DNA of 64,000 nt from Nematostella vectensis (taxonomy: Eukaryota > Cnidaria > Anthozoa > Actiniaria > Edwardsiidae). The DNA is taken from positions 18,525,075-18,589,074 of the forward strand of contig NC_064038.1 of NCBI RefSeq assembly GCF_932526225.1. The letters run 5' to 3'. A model generated the notes under the pieces. It searched no databases. It had not been told where the DNA came from and saw nothing but the letters and a program-made list of their open reading frames with translations. The first letter of the stretch is position 1. The number at the start of each line of letters is the position of its first letter. Of the stretch, positions 59,447 through 64,000 are shown in pieces. The translations under genes were made by a program, and so were the position numbers.

Positions 59447-60285
59447 TTTCCTTTTTGTCATCGAAGTACTCACAGGACTGTTATATAATATATATTTCTT
59501 ACACAGTTCTATCGTCTACGGCCATACCACTTAGAAAGCACCGGTTCTCGTCCCATCACCGAAGTTAAGCTCAGTAGGGCGCGGTAAGTACTTGGATGGG
59601 TGACCGCTTCGGAATACCGTGTGCTGTAGGCATTTCCTTTTTGTTACAAAAGTGCTCACAGGACTGTTATATAAAATCTATTTCTTACACAGTTCTGTCG
59701 TCTACGGCCATACCACTGAGAAAGCACCGGTTCTCGTCCGATCACCGTAGTTAAGCTCAGTAGGGCACGGTTAGTACTTGGATGGGTGACCGCCTGGGAA
59801 TACCGTGTGCTGTAGGCATTTCCTTTTTGTTATCGAGGTACTCACAGGACTGGTATATAATAGATAGATCTTAAACAGTTCTGTCGTCTACGACCATACC
59901 ACTGAGAAAGCACCTGTTCTCGTCCGATCACCGAATTTAAGCTCAGTAGGGCGCGGTTAGTACTTGGATGGGTGACCGCCTGGGAATACCGTGTGCTGTA
60001 GGCATTTCCTTTTTGTCATCGAAGTACTTACAGGACTGTTATATAATAGATAGATCTTACACAGTTCTATCGTCTACGGCCATACCACTTAGAAAGCACC
60101 GGTTCTCGTCCCATCACCGAAGTTAAGCTCAGTAGGGCACGGTAAGTACTTGGATGGGTGACCGCTTCGGAATACCGTGTGCTGTAGGCATTTCCTTTTT
60201 GTCATCGAAGTACTCACAGGACTGTTATATAATAGATAGATCTTACACAGTTCTATCGTCTACGGCCATACCACTTAGAAAGCAC

Positions 60286-60316
<31 letters not shown>

Positions 60317-60471
60317 AGTAGGGCGCGGTTAGTACTTGGATGGGTGACCGCCTGGGAATACCGTTTGCTGTAGGCATTTCCTTTTTGTCATCGAAGTACT
60401 CACAGGACTGTTATATAATAGATAGATCTTACACAGTTCTATCATCTACGGCCATACCACTTAGAAAGCAC

Positions 60472-60502
<31 letters not shown>

Positions 60503-61401
60503 AGTAGGGCGCGGTAAGTACTTGGATGAGTGACCGCTTCGGAATACCGTGTGCTGTAGGCATTTCCTTTTTCTTACCAAAGTGCTCACAGGACTGTTAT
60601 ATAAAATCTATTTCTTACACAGTTCTGTCGTCTACGGCCATACCACTGAGAAAGCACCGGTTCTCGTCCGATCACCGTAGTTAAGCTCAGTAGGGCACGG
60701 TTAGTACTTGGATGGGTGACCGCCTGGGAATACCGTGTGCTGTAGGCATTTCCTTTTTGTTATCGAGGTACTCACAGGACTGTTATATAATAGATAGATC
60801 TTAAACAGTTCTGTCGTCTACGACCATACCACTGAGAAAGCACCGGTTCTCGTCCGATCACCGAATTTAAGCTCAGTAGGGCGCAGTTAGTACTTGGATG
60901 GGTGACCGCCTGGGAATACCGTGTGCTGTAGGCATTTCCTTTTTGTCATCGAAGTACTCACAGGACTGTTATATAATAGATAGATCTTACACAGTTCTAT
61001 CGTCTACGGCCATACCACTTAGAAAGCACCGGTTCTCGTCGCATCACCGAAGTTAAGCTCAGTAGGGCACGGTAAGTACTTGGATGGGTGACCGCTTCGG
61101 AATACCGTGTGCTGTAGGCATTTCATTTTTGTCATCAAAGTACTCACAGGACTGTTATATAATATATATTTCTTACCCAGTTCTGTCGTCTACGGCCATA
61201 CCACTGAGAAAGCACCGATTCTCGTCCGATCACCGAAGTTAAGCTCAGTAGGGCGCGGTTAGTACTTGGATGGGTGACCGCCTGGGAATACCGTGTGCTG
61301 TAGGCATTTCCTTTTTGTCATCGAAGTACTCACAGGACTGTTATATAATAGATAGATCTTACACAGTTCTATCGTGTACGGCCATACCACTTAGAAAGCA
61401 C

Positions 61402-61432
<31 letters not shown>

Positions 61433-61559
61433 AGTAGGGCGCGGTAAGTACTTGGATGGGTGACCGCTTCAGAATACCGTGTGCTGTAGGCATTTCCTTT
61501 TTGTTACCAAAGTACTCACAGGACTGTTATATAAAATCTATTTCTTACACAGTTCTGTC

Positions 61560-61678
61560 ATCTACGGCCATACCACTGAGAAAGCACCGGTTCTCGTCCG
61601 ATCACAGTAGTTAAGCTCAGTAGGGCACGGTTAGTACTTGGATGGGTGACCGCCTGGGAATACCGTGTGTTCTAGGCA
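61560..61678 (+). rRNA. 5S rRNA: 5S rRNA gene, G4 with a damaged 3' end
   Basis: Ends GTGTGTTCTAGGCA for GTGTGCTGTAGGCA (C111T, G113C), which removes G8-C111 and C6-G113 pairing in helix I. It also has CACAGTAG (C47A) and begins ATCTACGG (G1A). Probably degenerate. Confidence 0.85.
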
Positions 61679-61745
61679 TTTCCTTTTTGTTATCGAGGTA
61701 CTCACAGGACTGTTATATAATAGATAGATCTTAAACAGTTCTGTC

Positions 61746-61773
61746 GTCTATGACCATACCACTGAGAAAGCAC

Positions 61774-61804
<31 letters not shown>

Positions 61805-61864
61805 AGTAGGGCGCGGTTAGTACTTTTATGGCTGACCGCCTGGGAATACCGTGTGCTGTAGGCA
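61746..61864 (+). pseudogene. 5S gene copy with an internal TTTT in box C
   Basis: Reads GTACTTTTATGGCTGACC for GTACTTGGATGGGTGACC. G81T and G82T create TTTT at 61824-61827, and G87C further alters box C. It also has TATGACC (C6T, G8A). Loss of box C and a Pol III stop inside the gene make it very likely dead. Confidence 0.88.
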
Positions 61865-61931
61865 TTTCCTTTTTGTCATCGAAGTACTCACAGGACTGTT
61901 AGATAATAGATAGATCTTACACAGTTCTATC

Positions 61932-62050
61932 GTCTACGGCCATACCACTTAGAAAGCACCGGTTCTCGTCCGATCACAGAACTTAAAGTCAGTAGGGCAC
62001 GGTTAGTACTTGGACGGGTGACCGCTTCGGAATACCGTGTGCTGTAGGCA
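61932..62050 (+). rRNA. 5S rRNA: 5S rRNA gene, G2/G3/G2 mosaic
   Basis: The 5' part is G2 (CACTTAG, CACCGG), the middle is G3 (CACAGAACTTAAAGTCAG, GGCACGG, GACGGG) and the end is G2 (GCTTCGG). The G3 tract spans about positions 47-84. This looks like a conversion tract inside a G2 gene. C47A without G30A leaves G30 opposite A47. Confidence 0.88.
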
Positions 62051-62303
62051 TTTCCTTTTTGTTATCGAGGTACTGACAGGACTGTTATATAATAGATAGA
62101 TGTTACACAGTTCTATCGTTTACGGCCATACCACTGAGAAAGCACCAGTTCTCGTCCGATCACAGAACTTAAAGTCAGTAGGGCACGGTTAGTACTTGGA
62201 CGGGTGACCGCCTGGGAATACCGTGTGCTGTAGGCATTTCCTTTTTGTTATCGAGGTACTCACAGGACTGTTATATAATAGATAGATCTTAAACAGTTCT
62301 ATC

Positions 62304-62422
62304 GTTTACGGCCATACCACTGAGAAAGCACCAGTTCTCGTCCGATCACAGAACTTAAAGTCAGTATGGCACGGTTAGTACTTGGACGGGTGACCGCTTC
62401 GGAATACCGTGTGCTGTTGGCA
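62304..62422 (+). rRNA. 5S rRNA: 5S rRNA gene, G3 with S1 spacer and G2-like 3' end
   Basis: An S1 spacer (CTTAAACAG) leads into GTTTACGG and a full G3 body, then GCTTCGG and CTGTTGGC. The 3' end matches the 17771/27708 lineage. It has at least two joins in one unit. Confidence 0.88.
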
Positions 62423-62489
62423 TTTTCTTTTTGTTATCGAGGTACTGACAGTACTGTTATATAATAGATAGATGTTACACAGTTCTATC

Positions 62490-62608
62490 GTTTACGGCCA
62501 TACCACTGAGAAAGCACCAGTTCTCGTCCGATCACAGAACTTAAAGTCAGTAGGGCACGGTTAGTACTTGGACGGGTGACCGCCTGGGAATACCGTGTGC
62601 TGTACGCA
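62490..62608 (+). rRNA. 5S rRNA: 5S rRNA gene, G3 ending in TACGCA
   Basis: A G3 body after an S4 spacer with GACAGTACTG, ending CTGTACGCA (G116C), followed by the CTTATCGATGTAC spacer. Elsewhere G116C sits on G4-like genes, so the exchange lies between about positions 85 and 115. Confidence 0.88.
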
Positions 62609-62703
62609 TTTCCTTTTTCTTATCGATGTACTCACAGGACTGTTATATAATAGATAGACCTTACACAGTTCTATCGTCTACGGCCATACCACTGAGAAAG
62701 CAC

Positions 62704-62734
<31 letters not shown>

Positions 62735-62861
62735 AGTAGGGCGCGGTTAGTACTTGGATGGGTGACCGCCTGGGAATACCGTGTGCTGTAGGCATTTCCT
62801 TTTTGTCATCGAAGTACTCACAGGACTGTTATATAATATATATTTCTTACACAGTTCTGTC

Positions 62862-62889
62862 GTCTACGGCCATACCACTGAGAAAGCAC

Positions 62890-62920
<31 letters not shown>

Positions 62921-62980
62921 AGTAGGGCGCGGTTAGTACTTGGATGGGTGACCACCTGGGAATACCGTGTGCCGTAGTCA
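62862..62980 (+). rRNA. 5S rRNA: 5S rRNA gene, G1 with 3' helix I changes
   Basis: Ends GTGCCGTAGTCA (T112C, G117T). T112C strengthens pairing with G7 from G-U to G-C. G117T gives U opposite U2. It also has GACCACC (G93A). Confidence 0.88.
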
Positions 62981-63047
62981 TTTCCTTTTTGTCATCGAAG
63001 TACTCACAGGACTGTTATATAATAGATAGATCTTACACAGTTCTATC

Positions 63048-63075
63048 GTCTACGGCCATACCACTTAGAAAGCAC

Positions 63076-63106
<31 letters not shown>

Positions 63107-63166
63107 AGTAGGGCGCGTTAAGTACTTGGATGGGTGACCGCTTCGGAATACCGTGTGCTGTAGGCA
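63048..63166 (+). rRNA. 5S rRNA: 5S rRNA gene, G2 with G71T
   Basis: GCGCGTTAAG instead of GCGCGGTAAG puts U opposite C104 in helix V. It is followed by TTTGCTTTTTG, a variant terminator context that keeps T5. Confidence 0.88.
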
Positions 63167-63419
63167 TTTGCTTTTTGTTACCAAAGTACTCACAGGACTG
63201 TTATATAAAATCTATTTCTTACACAGTTCTGTCGTCTACGGCCATACCACTGAGAAAGCACCGGTTCTCGTCCGATCACCGTAGTTAAGCTCAGTAGGGC
63301 ACGGTTAGTACTTGGATGGGTGACCGCCTGGGAATACCGTGTGCTGTAGGCATTTCCTTTTTGTTATCGTGGTACTCACAGGACTGTTATATAATAGATA
63401 GATCTTAAACAGTTCTGTC

Positions 63420-63538
63420 GTCTACGGCCATACCACTGAGAAAGCACCGGTTCTCGTCCGATCACCAAAGTTAAGCTCAGTAGTGCGAGGTAAGTACTTG
63501 GATGGGTGACCGCTTCGGAATACCGTGTGCTGTAGGCA
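63420..63538 (+). rRNA. 5S rRNA: 5S rRNA gene, G1 5' part with G2 3' part, helix V damage
   Basis: AGTAGTGCGAGGTAAG has G65T and C69A. C69A puts A opposite G106. CACCAAAG has G48A, opposite C29. It ends GCTTCGG. Probably not functional. Confidence 0.85.
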
Positions 63539-63791
63539 TTTCCTTTTTGTTACCGAAGTACTCACAGGACTGTTATATAAAATGTATTTCTTACTCAGTT
63601 CTGTCGTCTACGGCCATACCACTGAGAAAGCACCGGTTCTCGTCCGATTACCGTAGTTAAGCTCATTAGGCCACGGTTAGTACTTGGACGGGTGACCGCC
63701 TGGAAATACCGTGTGCTGTAGGCATTTCCTTTTTGTTACCGAAGTACTCACAGGACTGTTATATAATAGATAGATCTTACACAGTTCTATC

Positions 63792-63819
63792 GTCTACGGC
63801 CATACCACTGAGAAAGCAC

Positions 63820-63850
<31 letters not shown>

Positions 63851-63910
63851 AGTAGGGCGCGGTTAGTACTTGGATGGGTGACCGCCTGGGAATACCGTGT
63901 GCTGTAGGCA
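63792..63910 (+). rRNA. 5S rRNA: 5S rRNA gene, G1, last complete copy
   Basis: Canonical gene. Its spacer joins an S6 head (GTTACCGAAG) to an S3 tail (GATAGATCTTACACAG), a new combination at this point. Confidence 0.94.
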
Positions 63911-63977
63911 TTTCCTTTTTGTCATCGAAGTACTCACAGGACTGTTATATAATATATATTTCTTACACAGTTCTGGC

Positions 63978-64000
63978 GTCTACGGCCATACAACTGAGAA
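63978..64000 (+). rRNA. 5S rRNA: 5S rRNA gene, 5' end only (cut by window end)
   Basis: The first 23 nt of a gene after an S2 spacer. C15A (ATACAAC) is present, as in 474. The spacer ends TTCTGGC with a private T to G change. Confidence 0.94.

Larger units (their letters stand above)
1..64000 (+). repeat. Tandem 5S rDNA array, 186-bp unit, about 344 units
   Basis: One uninterrupted head-to-tail array fills the window. Each unit is a 119-nt 5S gene plus a 67-bp spacer. Gene starts are 102+186k (k=0-5), 1217+186k (k=0-89) and 18036+186k (k=0-247). I followed the start motif GTCTACGG (or GTTTACGG or ATCTACGG) through the window, and the register holds apart from a 1-bp deletion in the gene at 1032 and a 107-bp deletion near 17896. 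Both ends of the window lie inside the array, so its full size is unknown. No unit is inverted, and no transposon, U snRNA, spliced-leader or histone gene is interspersed. Confidence 0.98.

Noticed and set aside
1-64000. Long or repeated open reading frames on either strand
   Set aside because: 186 is a multiple of three, so any frame recurs in every unit. One reverse frame stays open through each gene, but stops in the spacer (GATAGA, CTGTGA) close it. No start, ribosome-site or codon-use evidence exists, and the sequence is explained as 5S rDNA.
1-64000. CRISPR array
   Set aside because: The conserved part is 119 nt and folds as 5S rRNA. The intervening 67 bp is itself repeated, not unique spacers.
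1-64000. Centromeric or other non-coding satellite DNA
   Set aside because: The unit length and higher-order repeats resemble a satellite, but each unit holds a complete 5S gene with internal promoter, upstream TATA-like element and T-run terminator.
1-64000. Spliced-leader RNA or U snRNA genes linked to 5S
   Set aside because: Such linkage is known in several invertebrates, but the 67-bp spacers are too short and contain no additional gene in any unit I read.
1-64000. 5S-derived SINE elements
   Set aside because: There is no A-rich tail, no LINE-like 3' part and no target-site duplications. The copies are tandem and in register.

Overview
The whole 64 kb window is one head-to-tail array of 5S ribosomal RNA genes on the + strand. 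It holds no protein-coding gene and no second kind of RNA gene. The gene is 119 nt, begins GTCTACGGCC and ends CTGTAGGCA. It keeps the eukaryotic 5S fold and a Pol III internal control region. The spacer is 67 bp, so the unit is 186 bp. The GTCTACGG start together with the GGTTCTCGTCC and ATCACCGAAGTTAAGC segments points to an invertebrate animal. It resembles lophotrochozoan or cnidarian 5S more than insect or vertebrate 5S, but I cannot name the species.

Positions of all copies. A partial gene lies at 1-34. Gene starts then fall at 102+186k (k=0-5), at 1217+186k (k=0-89, last 17771), and at 18036+186k (k=0-247, last 63978, cut by the window end). Each gene ends 118 bases after its start, except 1032, 19710 and 21570, which are one base shorter. 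That gives 343 complete genes, two edge fragments and one internal fragment (17897-17968). The 186-bp register breaks only twice: a 1-bp deletion in the gene at 1032 and a 107-bp deletion near 17896.

The copies are not uniform. Six spacer types (S1-S6) and several gene types recur. G1 is canonical. G2 carries G19T, T73A, C95T and G97C. G3 carries C3T, G30A, C47A, G51C, G56A, C57G, G68A and T84C. G4 carries A49T and G68A. G5 is G1 with G8A. G6 and G7 are further derivatives. From about 5.4 to 11.8 kb the types cycle as a five-unit higher-order repeat of 930 bp: S1-G1, S5-G1, S2-G1, S3-G2, S4-G3. From about 11.8 kb onward S6/G4/G6/G7 units join and the order becomes a longer mosaic.

Most of the rest is built of recent block duplications, each a whole number of units: 7 units (2080-4683 and 24294-26896), 10 units (19643-23362), 17 units (30059-36382), a 21-unit spacing (33593-41218), a 104/105-unit spacing (26-30.8 kb with 45.3-50.3 kb), a 22/21-unit spacing (46.2-48.3 kb with 50.3-52.2 kb), a 71-74-unit spacing (38.4-44.9 kb with 52.2-58.5 kb), and 14 units (56.7-58.0 kb with 59.3-60.6 kb). 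Several crossover points can be placed inside the 5S gene itself. The picture is an array evolving by unequal exchange and conversion, with variant 5S classes carried along inside the higher-order units.

Every unit has a TATA-like block at -32 to -24 and a T-run just after the gene. Exceptions are the gene at 17771, which has lost its T-run, and the genes at 58584 and 61746, which have gained an internal TTTT.
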